Source of the DNA: JBCAWW01 sp039024315
GTDB taxonomy: Bacteria > Bacteroidota > Bacteroidia > J057
Length of the DNA: 64,000 nucleotides
Direction of reading: 5' to 3'
Assembly: GCA_039024315.1 (NCBI GenBank)
Contig: JBCCQN010000015.1
Coordinates: forward strand, 1 to 64,000
Below, in pieces: positions 15,825 through 26,700 of the stretch. A program made the translations under genes and the position numbers. The number at the start of each line of letters is the position of its first letter. The stretch's first letter is position 1. The notes under the pieces were generated by a model. The model was not told where the DNA came from. It saw only the letters and a program-made list of their open reading frames with translations, and did no database searches.

Positions 15825-17351
15825 GTGGACATATTAGAACGCATCATCGAAAACCTGACCAGCGATGAGGTGAGAAGATTTAAAATTCTCTCCAACCGCT
15901 TTAAGGCCGACGAAGAGAAGAAGCTTTTGATTCTTTTTGATGCGATCCGCGCCGGTAACTTTGCGGAAACCGAACCAGAGGTCGTTACGCAATTTTATGG
16001 TGATACCAGTGCCAAGTCCCGTAATAGCTACTATCGGCTACGCAATAAGCTGCTTAGTAATCTCGAAAAAAGCCTTCTCTTCTATCATTTCAATTATAAA
16101 AACTCGATACAGGCCTATTCCTATATCCAGTTGGCTGTGCTCTTTCGAGAACGTGGCCTTTATCGAGAGGCCTATTATCATCTCCGCAAAGCGGAGAAAA
16201 ATGCCGTAGAGCAAGATCAGTTCAACGTGATTGAGGTCATCTATGACGAGATGGTCAAACTGGCCGTCAACCATGATGTTGACATAGAAAAGGTAATCGA
16301 GAGACGGCGGGAAAACCAGAAGAAGATCGAGATCCTCAGAGCGAGTAATGAAGTTTTGGGAATGATTACCTCTCAACTTCGCCGGCGTAACTTCTCTCGC
16401 AATCGCAATAGTCAGAGCGTCATCGATCAGCTAGAGCAGATCAAAAATCAGCTCGAAGAGCACAAAGAGATCTTCCATAGTCCCGCCAATCGGGTCATTA
16501 TCCTGAAGACTGTGGTCTCAATTTTGATTCAAAAATCTGCCTACGCGGAACTAGAGGACTATGTTCGGAATACTTTTGAGGAATTTGAACAAAATAAGTG
16601 GTTCAATAAAGAAAACCATCCCCTGCGCATATTGATGCGAATCTGGTGCATCAACTCGCTACAAAAGCTCTTGCTACTCGACCAAGCACAAGAGAGCATC
16701 ACTAGTTTACACGACGATCTCAAGATGTATAAAAGGCAAAACTATAATGAATTTGCCTTCCATTACTACCTCGCTCAGGTCAATAATTTTAAACTCACAG
16801 GTCAACTAGACAAATCCGCCCAAGTGCTCAAGGAAGCGCTCAAGCAACGCGAAATGCTGCCCGTCGAAACCCAAGAGCTCTACCTTTTGATCAGCTTATC
16901 GGACCAATATTTCAATCAAGGTGAATTTGAAAATGCTTTGGCGACCATAAAGGAACTCGGAAGTCATAAGATATTCCAGACGATGGATATTGAGCTTCGC
17001 TTTTACATACGCGTTTTTGAACTGGTCAACCTATTTGAAGCGGGTAAGCACAAACAATTTGCGACTAGCTTTAAGGCCACCCGTAAGAAGTATCGTTCCT
17101 TGCTCAAAGATGATTTTTACGGCAAAGCCGAACGCTTTATCGACATTTTGATGCGTATGTCTAAAGCTCAGATAGAGGGAAAAAAGGTTTTCCTAAAATC
17201 TGCCTACCGTCATTTTACGGATAATTATCCCGCCTCCGAAGTCGGGGACAATCAGATTATTCCATACGAAATCTACCTGCAAGCCAAGCTTGAAGAGGAC
17301 AAAGACTACTATGATTTGTTGAGAGATTGGATTCGCAAAAAAGCGCGCTAG
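15825..17351 (+). CDS. Conserved helical hypothetical protein, 508 residues
   Basis: The only reasonable start is GTG 15825 (MDILERIIENLTSDEVRRFKIL). The protein is nearly all predicted helix with TPR-like pairs (SYIQLAVLFRERGLYREAYYHLRKAE, LLISLSDQYFNQGEFENALATIKELG) and no signal peptide or membrane segment, so it is a cytoplasmic scaffold or regulator of unknown role. The N-terminal 60 residues resemble a small helical adaptor. I recognise the general form from other Bacteroidota but no named family. It ends 6 bases before the convergent type IX-secreted protein. Confidence 0.75.
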   Translation: MDILERIIENLTSDEVRRFKILSNRFKADEEKKLLILFDAIRAGNFAETEPEVVTQFYGDTSAKSRNSYYRLRNKLLSNLEKSLLFYHFNYKNSIQAYSYIQLAVLFRERGLYREAYYHLRKAEKNAVEQDQFNVIEVIYDEMVKLAVNHDVDIEKVIERRRENQKKIEILRASNEVLGMITSQLRRRNFSRNRNSQSVIDQLEQIKNQLEEHKEIFHSPANRVIILKTVVSILIQKSAYAELEDYVRNTFEEFEQNKWFNKENHPLRILMRIWCINSLQKLLLLDQAQESITSLHDDLKMYKRQNYNEFAFHYYLAQVNNFKLTGQLDKSAQVLKEALKQREMLPVETQELYLLISLSDQYFNQGEFENALATIKELGSHKIFQTMDIELRFYIRVFELVNLFEAGKHKQFATSFKATRKKYRSLLKDDFYGKAERFIDILMRMSKAQIEGKKVFLKSAYRHFTDNYPASEVGDNQIIPYEIYLQAKLEEDKDYYDLLRDWIRKKAR

Positions 17352-17357
17352 TTCGCT

Positions 17358-18917
17358 TTACTCCTTCAATACTTTGCCGGTATATACTTTACCACCTACT
17401 TCCAAATGGTACATATAAAGCCCCGATCGTAAAGCGGAGGTGTCGAAAGTTAGACGACTCGTTGCGCTAGGCAAAGTCCAACGCTTATCTAGTACTTGGA
17501 AATAATGCATCGTGTAAAGGCGCAATTCTACCTGGCCAACAATGGGTTCAGAGTATTGGATATGGAGTTCGTCTTTAAATGGGTTAGGAGAGAGGCCTGC
17601 CTGTACGAGCTCAATTACCAAGCCTCCATATTCACCATGCTCAGTGTCAGCCAAGTTAAATTGAGGGATTTGACCATCATTGCCACTTCCTCCACCCGCA
17701 ACTGCTCCGCCGGTTTCCGCCGCTAATGATTCAGGAGAAGGATTGTCGGTAGGATTTACTACGGTATAAACGGCAGGGATATGCCAACTAATACCATTGC
17801 GCTCTACCGCCCAAAACTTGAGTTCGTGCGCTTGGTTGAAGAAACTCGAATCATTTGGACCATAGCCAAAATACGCCGCTACTTCAAAATTGGCGGAAAT
17901 AGTGCTCACATAATGGTCTGGTGCGACATAGAGAGACGACTGATAGTACAACACAGGCGGGTGGTCGTCTAATTGCACGTAGAAATCCGTCGGATGATTA
18001 TTAGGTGTCGCACCGATATTTTTAGCAGCGACATAGATATTATAAGGATCATATGGATCCAAAACTGGGGGTAGCCCAGCCACTCCTTCTTCGAGGGAAT
18101 AAGCCGCGGTTCTAAAATAATCTGCTTGAAGATGGGCTGAATCACCATTGATCAAGCCTACCTTCATTGGCCAAACGATGATATCATGGGTCACATTACC
18201 TCCACCAGCAACACTGGCAAAATCCAATGAGTTGAAAATATAGTCAGGTAAATTGACGGTATAACTATCACCATTTTGCACAGGCAAGTCTGGCAAAATG
18301 CCAGAGGCGATGACCCGTGCCGGTCCACCATCAATCTTCATGTAGATATCTAATGGTTGATAAAGGAGCTTTTCAATATCATTATTGATTATTTCAAAGC
18401 TTAAATCATAATCTTCACCATCTCTAATACGCGGTGGAAAATTACCCACTTCGATACCTAGTTCTTCGGAACCAGGATCGCTAGCAGATATTGCAAAGAC
18501 ACTTTTAGGGATAGAATCATTAGGGGGGAGCGAACCGATGCGCATCGGCCAAACGATAATATCGTGGGTAACGCCTCCACCGCCAAAGCGGGCAAAATCA
18601 AATGAATAATCCTGTACAGCAACCTCAACACTATCGCCAGGCGCGACAGGGATGCTCACATTAATGTCTGCTACCAGTTTGGTCGCCTGATCGCCATTGA
18701 TCGAAATATAAAAACTAAAGATCCCGTCCAGATAATCTGTTGGATCAGTATTGATCAAATGAAAACCAAAAGAGTAATCGCTGGTATCCAATACCACCTT
18801 GGGGAAATCATCTATCCTGCTGATTTCATAGTTACCCGTCTGGCCGTACAAATTTGTAGAAGCCGCCAGCCCCAACAGACACCACACCAATACGTTGCGT
18901 ATCTCGCTTTTCATCAT
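17358..18917 (-). CDS. Type IX-secreted protein with three internal repeats
   Basis: A 519-residue exported protein: signal peptide (VLVWCLLGLAASTNLYG), three imperfect repeats of about 100 residues, then a C-terminal sorting domain (LSPNPFKDELHIQYSEP to YTGKVLKE) of the type recognised by the Por/type IX secretion system. The first two repeats each end GGxVTHDIIVWPM(R/K)xG; the third ends AHELKFWAVE. The repeats look like CARDB-type beta sandwiches (DYSFGFHLINTDPTDYLDG, DYDLSFEIINNDIEKLLYQ, YNIYVAAKNIGATPNNHPT). Probably cell-surface or released. A double ATG marks the start (18917 or 18914). Confidence 0.85.
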   Translation of the reverse strand: MMKSEIRNVLVWCLLGLAASTNLYGQTGNYEISRIDDFPKVVLDTSDYSFGFHLINTDPTDYLDGIFSFYISINGDQATKLVADINVSIPVAPGDSVEVAVQDYSFDFARFGGGGVTHDIIVWPMRIGSLPPNDSIPKSVFAISASDPGSEELGIEVGNFPPRIRDGEDYDLSFEIINNDIEKLLYQPLDIYMKIDGGPARVIASGILPDLPVQNGDSYTVNLPDYIFNSLDFASVAGGGNVTHDIIVWPMKVGLINGDSAHLQADYFRTAAYSLEEGVAGLPPVLDPYDPYNIYVAAKNIGATPNNHPTDFYVQLDDHPPVLYYQSSLYVAPDHYVSTISANFEVAAYFGYGPNDSSFFNQAHELKFWAVERNGISWHIPAVYTVVNPTDNPSPESLAAETGGAVAGGGSGNDGQIPQFNLADTEHGEYGGLVIELVQAGLSPNPFKDELHIQYSEPIVGQVELRLYTMHYFQVLDKRWTLPSATSRLTFDTSALRSGLYMYHLEVGGKVYTGKVLKE

Positions 18918-19051
18918 TAACTAGGGTAAAATATCTAGCTTTACTCCGCAAAAACCATGCAGAATTAACCTATTGTAAAGTACAAAGTATTTCCCCTAAT
19001 TCCCAATCATCAGTATGGGTGTCGAGACTAAACGGCTTCAGGCAACATTTT

Positions 19052-19789
19052 TCAGCTCGTTTCCTTGTCTTGGCGGTATGCCGTAGGAAACAATCTTTTC
19101 ATTCGTCGATCCACATCTGTAATCGTGACTCGTCCATCTTTATCCTCGTCCAATATTGAATTTTGGCGATAGGCAATGGTTGGTTTGGCGTAGAGTGTAT
19201 AGCAATAATCTTGCTTACGGGCCTTGGGATAAAGGATACTGAGATACAAATCGGTCAGACTGTCAAACTCCCCAAAGCGCTCACGGATTTGTTGTAGGTA
19301 CAAATACACGTACTCGAGTTGTTGGACTGCCTCCATTCGTTTCAAGCGCTCGGCAGAGACCTGCAAAGACTCAGCCGTCGCGGGCATAAATTGAATCAAA
19401 CCAACCGCCCCACTCCCTTGATGATTGGCGACGCCAGGATCAAAAGCCGATTCGGCATACATAACTGCCATCAACCATTCGGGCGGAATCTCTAGCATTT
19501 GGCTTACGTCCCGCACTTTCGCCTCAAAATCATCTAAATCGTCAATGTGTTCAGCTGCTTTTTCTAGCAAATACAGGTTTTGAGAGCGCTCCTGCGGAGA
19601 ACGCGTCCTTACATACTCCAAGGGAGTCGGATCAGAGCTAGTACTAGGATTAAACAATTGGTGAGTGAGCAGATTGCTCCCGACCACCAACAAAGCAAGT
19701 AAACTCGCGTTGCGAATCGGTTTGGGTAATTTGGGTAAAGACAACACCACATAGCGCCTGTCTTTGGCCTTTCTCATCTTTCTTGTCAT
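19052..19789 (-). CDS. Lytic transglycosylase domain protein
   Basis: A 245-residue protein with a basic N-terminus, one membrane anchor (ASLLALLVVGSNLL) and an SLT-type domain: WLMAVMYAESAFDPG places the catalytic Glu, followed by GAVGLIQFMPATAESLQV. Such enzymes cleave peptidoglycan glycans in the periplasm by forming anhydromuramic ends. The C-terminus has DEDKDGRVTITDVDRRMKRLF, an EF-hand/dockerin-like calcium loop, which is unusual for this family. It lies on the minus strand downstream of panD, separated by a strong terminator. Confidence 0.85.
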   Translation of the reverse strand: MTRKMRKAKDRRYVVLSLPKLPKPIRNASLLALLVVGSNLLTHQLFNPSTSSDPTPLEYVRTRSPQERSQNLYLLEKAAEHIDDLDDFEAKVRDVSQMLEIPPEWLMAVMYAESAFDPGVANHQGSGAVGLIQFMPATAESLQVSAERLKRMEAVQQLEYVYLYLQQIRERFGEFDSLTDLYLSILYPKARKQDYCYTLYAKPTIAYRQNSILDEDKDGRVTITDVDRRMKRLFPTAYRQDKETS

Positions 19790-19893
19790 CTCTGTCAGGT
19801 CTTATGGTTCATAAAACTGTTGCCTGAGACAAACGTACTAAAAATTTTAGTATTTACAAGGTGTTTTTCTAACTTTTTTAGCTAAATGGTTAC

Positions 19894-19928
19894 AAAAAGG
19901 CCGCTGCGACGATCACAGCGGCCTTTTT
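19894..19928 (-). terminator. panD: Terminator after panD (bidirectional)
   Basis: AAAAAGGCCGCTG and CAGCGGCCTTTTT pair perfectly over 13 bp around a 9-base loop. A and T tracts on both sides let it work in either direction; it lies 28 bases past the panD stop. Confidence 0.9.
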
Positions 19929-19955
19929 GGTCTCAAAATTTTAGTTATACCACCC

Positions 19956-20309
19956 TTAAACTATGGCGAGTCGATTATTATCATCAGGAAAAACAACCGT
20001 CGGCTCGAAGTTTTTTGCCTCCTCTGGAGTCATCTGAGCGTAAGCGATCAGGATGACCACATCCCCCACTTGTACCCGTCTAGCAGCAGGACCATTGAGA
20101 CAGCAAACCCCACTCCCTCGCTCACCGGCAATCGTATAGGTTTCTATGCGTTCGCCATTGTTGACATTGACGATCTGCACTTTTTCGCCTACCAAGATAT
20201 TGGCAGCATCTAAGATATCTTCATCCACTGTAATACTCCCCACGTAGTTGAGTTCGGCCTGAGTGACCTTGATACGGTGGACTTTGGATTTAAATATGGT
20301 TAAAAACAT
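19956..20309 (-). CDS. panD: Aspartate 1-decarboxylase
   Basis: PanD makes beta-alanine from aspartate for pantothenate and coenzyme A. The 117-residue proenzyme has the expected self-cleavage site Gly24-Ser25 within NYVGSITVD, from which the pyruvoyl cofactor is formed, plus [22 protein letters not shown], the catalytic Tyr in [13 protein letters not shown], and [12 protein letters not shown]. The start is fixed by a good ribosome site (AGGAGT) six bases upstream, rare in this window. The gene stands alone with its own terminator; no other pantothenate genes are nearby. Confidence 0.96.
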   Translation of the reverse strand: MFLTIFKSKVHRIKVTQAELNYVGSITVDEDILDAANILVGEKVQIVNVNNGERIETYTIAGERGSGVCCLNGPAARRVQVGDVVILIAYAQMTPEEAKNFEPTVVFPDDNNRLAIV

Positions 20310-20314
20310 GCTTT

Positions 20315-20320
20315 ACTCCT
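20315..20320 (-). promoter_or_regulatory. panD: Shine-Dalgarno site of panD
   Basis: On the minus strand AGGAGT stands six bases before the panD ATG. Most genes here lack such a site, as is usual in Bacteroidota. Confidence 0.6.
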
Positions 20321-20503
20321 TGATTTAGTAGCCTCCGCTAAAAGCGAGGCAAAATTACAAAATATAGACCTAAGTCCGTAGGCTCTCTATGATTAATACG
20401 AGACTCCTCCAATTTTTGGATGAAAATAAGTCCTCGGGGTCACCTTGCTAGCCCTGTCTTGTCTGCTCTGTCTTTATCACTACTAGTCTGCTTTTTTGTT
20501 GGG

Positions 20504-20654
20504 CTGCTGCGCAGAACGCTTGTCTCTTGGCTGCGGCATACATGCGCGCACCTACCGCATAATCATTTCGAGCGAGGCCTGATAATCGGGTAGGATTTGA
20601 TTGCGACAAGGCATTGCCTTGTCGCTTGCTGGAGATTATCGTTCCGCGCAGCGG
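20504..20654. repeat. Composite palindromic element, 151 bp
   Basis: Ends: CTGCTGCGCAGAACGC on the left, CGTTCCGCGCAGCGG on the right. Note that the left uses the CTGC/GCAG stem and the right the CCGC/GCGG stem. Inside are the reversed TGCGGCATACATGCGCGCACC palindrome (20532-20554) and GCGACAAGGC..GCCTTGTCGC (20603-20625). The remainder of 20310-20772 shows no gene. Confidence 0.8.
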
Positions 20655-20772
20655 TGCCAAAACATAAAAACCCTCCTCAAAAGCAAGAAAGAAGCAAGCG
20701 GAATACCATTGGAAAAAATGACCATGCCTTGGCTATTTCGTTATAAGATACTTTTCTAATTGAATTCTATTT

Positions 20773-23700
20773 ATGACCCAAAACGCTACCTGTTTACTTG
20801 CTTGTAGCAGAAGCTGCCGACTCAACTATATTCTAATCTTTGTTTTTGGCCTCTTATGCCTCAAAACGAGCCATTTACGAGCTGGCAACCAAGATGGTGA
20901 TTTAAGAATCGAGATCTTGACAGGCCCCAATATTGTGGTTCACCAAAATATAGAGAATACGGGCGACTATAGTCCGAGCTCCTTTTATGTTACGGCCCAA
21001 ATCTGTAACGATGGTAGCAATCCACTTACCAATGTGGAAGTAAGTATCGGTGATTTTTCCAATAGAATTCCAGGTATCTACCCCGAGGATTTTGTCGATG
21101 AAATCTCTTTGGGGTACTCTTATTATGGGGAGTTTAGCTTGATTCATCAAGGAAGTTTAAAAGATGCGGTTCGCTTTATCGATGAGATACCCGCCAATAG
21201 CTGCGTGACGCTTTATTGGTTGTTAAGTTATCCTCGCTTTGATGAGGACAGACACAAAGTGACCGGTAGCAATCTCGATACTAGTGATGACCTTAGCTTG
21301 CCCTATGATGTATGGGCTGAAGCAAATGATGGCGGCACCAAGCTAGCAGCCGAAACTTACAATACCGTTACTTGTCGCAATGAGTTGACGGATGCGGCCA
21401 ATAAAGTTTGGCCCGAAAATACCAACAAAGTCCCAAGTGAATATATCAATATCGTAGCAGACAGCTTAGGTTGGACCTCGGATTATTCAGCCGGAGACTC
21501 TACGGTTTGTGCTGGAGTGGACAATATACTCCTTAAGGGGATCTGGTATGATCTTGGGGTAGTGGATCAAGGCTATGACAATGATGGAGATTTGATCCCA
21601 GATTTCAATGCTTGGCTTCAACCGATTGGTGATCCCGATCAGTTTGACCCCAATTGTTATCGCTTGGTCAAAAGTTATGGGATGCTTTTTGTAGATCTCA
21701 AAGCTGGCGGAACTCATGTCGTTCAGTTTGAAGATCAGTTGTACTTCAAAGATGTGCCCGCCAACAATGGGGTATTGGGCTTTGTGGTATATGAGTTTGT
21801 GATCTTAAATGGACCTTGTAGTGCGGTGATGACTCCTTATCAGGAAGTTGCCTCCGGTAGCGACAACGAAACCTTTAATACAGATTTTGGTGTAGGGGCC
21901 TCAATGATCAGCAGTGAGGATCTGGAAAATTGTATTGCCTTTAGCAACTCAGCTGACGTTAGTAAAATCAGTAGCCTTCCTTCAGTCATCACCTATACCC
22001 TTGCGGCCCAAAACCTCTCTGTCGATCCCATCGGACAAAATGATTACCATCATGGCTTAGTCATCCGCGAGTCCATTCCAACAGGCACCGAGTACGTAGC
22101 CGGAAGTGCCAACGCCAGCAACACCCTACCTAGCGGTCTTAGCGCCTACACCATTCGCTACTCCGAAGACGAAGGTGTTAATTGGACCACTACCGAACCT
22201 TCTCCCTCAACTTCGGTAACGGATATCCAGTGGTGGTTGGACGATCAGCTGCCCGCCTCCTCGACGGCTTCGGTTAGCTTTCAGGTAGCGGTGCCCGGCA
22301 GCTATAGCGCGGAGCTAGTTCCCAACAATGGTTTTTTGAGTATGGGCTATGCCCCTGCTTTGGCAGAAGACACGGCTATGGTACAAATCATCGGCCTTAA
22401 TGCCGTTTGTGGCAATGTTTGGGCTGACAACGGCGGGACAACGGGTGCTTCTTGGAATGAAAGGCAAGATGGAGACGAAGGGGATTTGCCTAGTATTACG
22501 GTCTATCTATACAAGGATGTCAACATCAACAGCGACGATGATGATGAGGGAGGCGTTACCGGAGGGCACTTTGATGTAGATACCTATACTCAAATTGGTG
22601 GTTTTAACAGCAGCTGGGTCGATGGACACGCCCACGCCTATGACGATAATTATAATGTAGTCGGGATTGACTGCTTTAACTTTTTGGACCCATATTGGAC
22701 CTATCAGCTACATGAAATCAATCGAGATATCACGGATGGAGATCAAAAATTTAAACTTATCGTAGCCAATGCGGACCTCTCACCCGGTGGCCGTCTTGTG
22801 ATCAATGATAGTTACTACGAATGGGACCCCAACACTTACACCAGAGTTCGTGAATACGACAACATCCCTCTAGAAAATCTCCCTATCTATAGCCTCAATG
22901 GGGGCAATGGTACAACTCAACTTACTGAGCTCGGTATCTATATGAAGCCTGATGCCATTGCAGACAACAATCTTTTACCTACCAATTATTATGATGTTGT
23001 AGTCAACACTCCTGGTTATAATGGAGAATGGAGAAACGGGGCGCTCTTGCTCCAAGCAGTAGCGGTCAACTCTGATGGTACTGATGCTTTTACTACGGAA
23101 GAATCTTATAGTGCTGGTGGACGCCACGGGGTAGCAACATCTGGTTTGCTTTGGGAAGTGATGATCTATTGGCATTGGGATGGTAGAGCTTATCATCTCA
23201 ACCCTGATTATAGTCCCAATATTGCGGACGATGATGCTACGGGTGCCAATGGTTTTGACGCGGACTACCTTTGGGCCAGTGTAGAGACCGATGCCAATGG
23301 TAACTATTGCTTCACCAATCTACCCGATGGCAATTATGTCGTAGTGGTGGACAACTTTGATGATGATCTACCTGCTGGCTATATCGAAACCAACGAAACC
23401 TTTTTTCCTATCGATCTCGATGCTTCCGGCCAGCAAGGCAATGGTTTGACTCTCTCCAATAATAATTTTGGTTTTGGGCCACCGCTATTGGTCAACAAAA
23501 CGCTGACCTCAGATAATCCTGCTTACGAAGGCGATACGCTGAGTTTTTCGATCAATATTTCCAACCGTAGTGACTTATCGTTGGCCCTTGTCCCGCTGGC
23601 CGACACCTTCAATGCGGATCGATTAGACTTTCTATACGCAGTTCCGGAACCGAGTACTGTCAGTACGGGGCTAAGCAGTCCATTTACCAATACTGGTCTG

Positions 23701-26700
23701 TTGGAATGGGACAATACCGGTGGTATCGGCGGTACAGAACCCATTTTATATAGCGATGAATTGCCGAGACCAGACAATCTCATCGGTTATTGGACCTTCA
23801 ATGAAGGTACCGGTACTACGGCTTCGGACTATTCAGGTCGTGGACACCATGGAACCCTCCAAAATAATCCCACCTGGGTAACGGGGCATTATGGCAACGG
23901 ACTAGATTTTGACAATGCCTATGTTGAAGTTCCCTATCACGCCGATTTTAGTTCTCGCAAACTTACGGTCGCTGCTTGGGTCAATTTTGATGTCGCAGGC
24001 GACTACAACGGTATCGTTACCAAAGGGACTACCACAGCCGGTTTCTCTCTGGAGATGGCTTGGCCTACGGTCAACGGTAATGTCAATGACGACAATTTTC
24101 GCTTTGCCAATAACTGGGGTCTAGGCAACTACTCTTATCTCGAATCTGATACAGAAGTATTTCCGGGAGAGTGGCATCACGTTGCCTTTACCACTTCTGG
24201 TCGCAATGCGGTGATGTTTTTGGATGGGGAAATCGACGGCAGCGCTCGTCTCAAACGCATCCGTACCAATCTAGAAGCGCTGATCATCGGCTCCAATATG
24301 CCTGCCAGTGCCAATTTTGATGGCAAAATTGATGAAGTGGCCGTCTATGACGATGCCCTATCGCAGGACGAAATCAAGCAGTTGATGATGTTTAACTCCC
24401 TACAGCTAGACCTCAACAATATTGTCCTCCACTATGATCTTGAAGAAGGAACCAGCACTACCATACTCGATCAAAGTGGCAAAGGGATTACGGGTTCAGC
24501 TATCAATAACCCAAGCTGGGCACTCGGTAAAGTAGGGACTTATTCATTAGGCTTTGATGGCGTCAATGATTACGTGGTTTCTAACAATATCACGCAAGGT
24601 CTTGACAATACTTTTTCTATGAGTTTTTGGGTCAACACCACGACTGGAGGCACCCAATATCTCCTGAGTCAAGATCGAGCTGCTTCCGATACTACGGGCG
24701 AATGGTGGATCAGTACCAATGCTAGTGGTTATTTAGATTTTGCTTGGCGTGATGGTGGTAGTATCAACAATTTTTCTGCTACTTCAGCTTCGCTGAACGA
24801 TGGGAATTGGCACCATGTCTTTGTCAACTATAATGGTACTAACCTGAGCCTTTACCGCGATGGTACCCAAATCAACAGCTTTCCTGCGAGCATAGACCTA
24901 CCCGTAATCACGGCCCCTGTATGGCTGGCCAAAGATAGCCGAGCCGATACAGACCACTTCAATGGCCAGATGGATCATATCTATATCTTTGATGACTCCA
25001 TGTCCACCGCCCGTATCTCCGAGCTATACAACGCTTACTATCCGTCCTTTGCTCCTTTTGGGGGCGATTGTCCTCAATTGATTGGGAATTGGGACTTTGA
25101 GGAAGGTTTTGGTACCAGCACCAAAGACGAGAGTGGCTTCGGTTACACCGGAACGCTAAGAAATAATCCAAGCTGGATACTCGGACAAAATGGCCGCTTT
25201 GGCCTAGACTTTAGTGGGACTTCGCTCGAACACGTTGACTATGGCGTCACAGACCTCAATTTAGGAAGTAGTTTCTCGATTGCTTTTTGGATCAAGTCCG
25301 ACGGATCAGATTATCTAGAGACGGTATTTGCCAAAGGTATACCAGGTACGGCGGGACACTTCCAAGCTTATCTCAACAATGGTGAGTTATTTTTCCGTAC
25401 GGATGTGCCCAGCTCTATAGACCAATCAAGTGGCTACGTCTTTGACGACGATATTTGGCATCATGTAGTGATCAACTACAATGGCGGCGCTTTTATCTTT
25501 TATGTAGATGGACAGTCCGTTTCCAGTGCTTCTCAGACTTTTACAATTCCTGCTTTAGAGGCTCAGTTTATGGTCGGGCGTCGTACCGATGTGACTGCCA
25601 ACGAATTTAACAGTCAATTGGATCAGCTGATGATCTACAATTGTGCCCTGAGTCAAGATCAGATTCAGCGTCTCTTGACCTTGGGTACGATAGAAGAGTT
25701 ACTCCGCCAGGAGATCAAAGTATATTTCCGAGCCAAAGATCCAGCTGGAGTATCAGTAGGTACGACCAATTCAGTCTGTGTCTCAGGTGCCTTATTTACG
25801 GACGGTCGAGCTGCTAACCAAGGTTGTGATGTGGACCTCGCCAATGTAGTTATCCTCAATACGGGCGAAATTTCGGGCACCGTTTGGAGTGATATAGATG
25901 GTGATGGCTGGCAAGGCACCTTGGGCTATGAAGCAGGGGAAGAAGGTATCCCCGGCGTCAGAGTGGTGCTTGAGTCTTGCCCTACGGTTTCGGGCGGTAC
26001 TTGTACAGGAACCATTATCCGTGATACAGTTTATACAGATGTCAATGGCAACTACCAGTTTGAAGGATTATACCAAAATACCTTCTACCGCAACTATGTC
26101 ATTACTGCCGATATACCCGATAGTACCCCATCGCAAACAGCTGATCCAGATGATGATCCCAACCGAGGCTCTGGCGACGGCAATCTCTGTAATAGCTGCG
26201 ACAATCTCTGGGACAATGGTGGAGCATGGTTTGAAATGCTGAGTGATAGCTGGGGCGGCGAAAACGAAGTCATAGCAAACATCAACTTTGGCTATCAAAT
26301 CGCAGGCAGCATCTTTGGGGTAGTTTGGGATGATGTTGATGGCGATGGCGTCCGAGCCAGCAATGAACCCTTCCTCAGTGGTGTTACCGTCAATCTTAGT
26401 GGTGGAGCGACCGCTCTTACGGATGACAATGGCTTATACACTTTTTCAGATGTCGCTCCAGGGACCTACACCATCAGCGTTGATTTACTTTCCCTAGCGG
26501 GTGGTCCTTGGACCGCCTCTGGCGAAAGCGATGCTAGTATTGACAACGCCATCAGCGTAACACTTACTACGGGACAAATAGATGGTTCCCACGAATTTGG
26601 TTTCGTTGCGCAAGGATTTGCCTTTATCGGCGATGAAGTATACTATGACTGGGATGGAGATGGGATCCGCGATGCCAATGAAGAAGGCATCAGCAATGTA

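Noticed and set aside
20448..20660. Minus-strand ORF of 70 residues in the panD upstream gap
   Set aside because: It is translated from the composite repeat and reads the repeat in frame; it has no protein-like composition.
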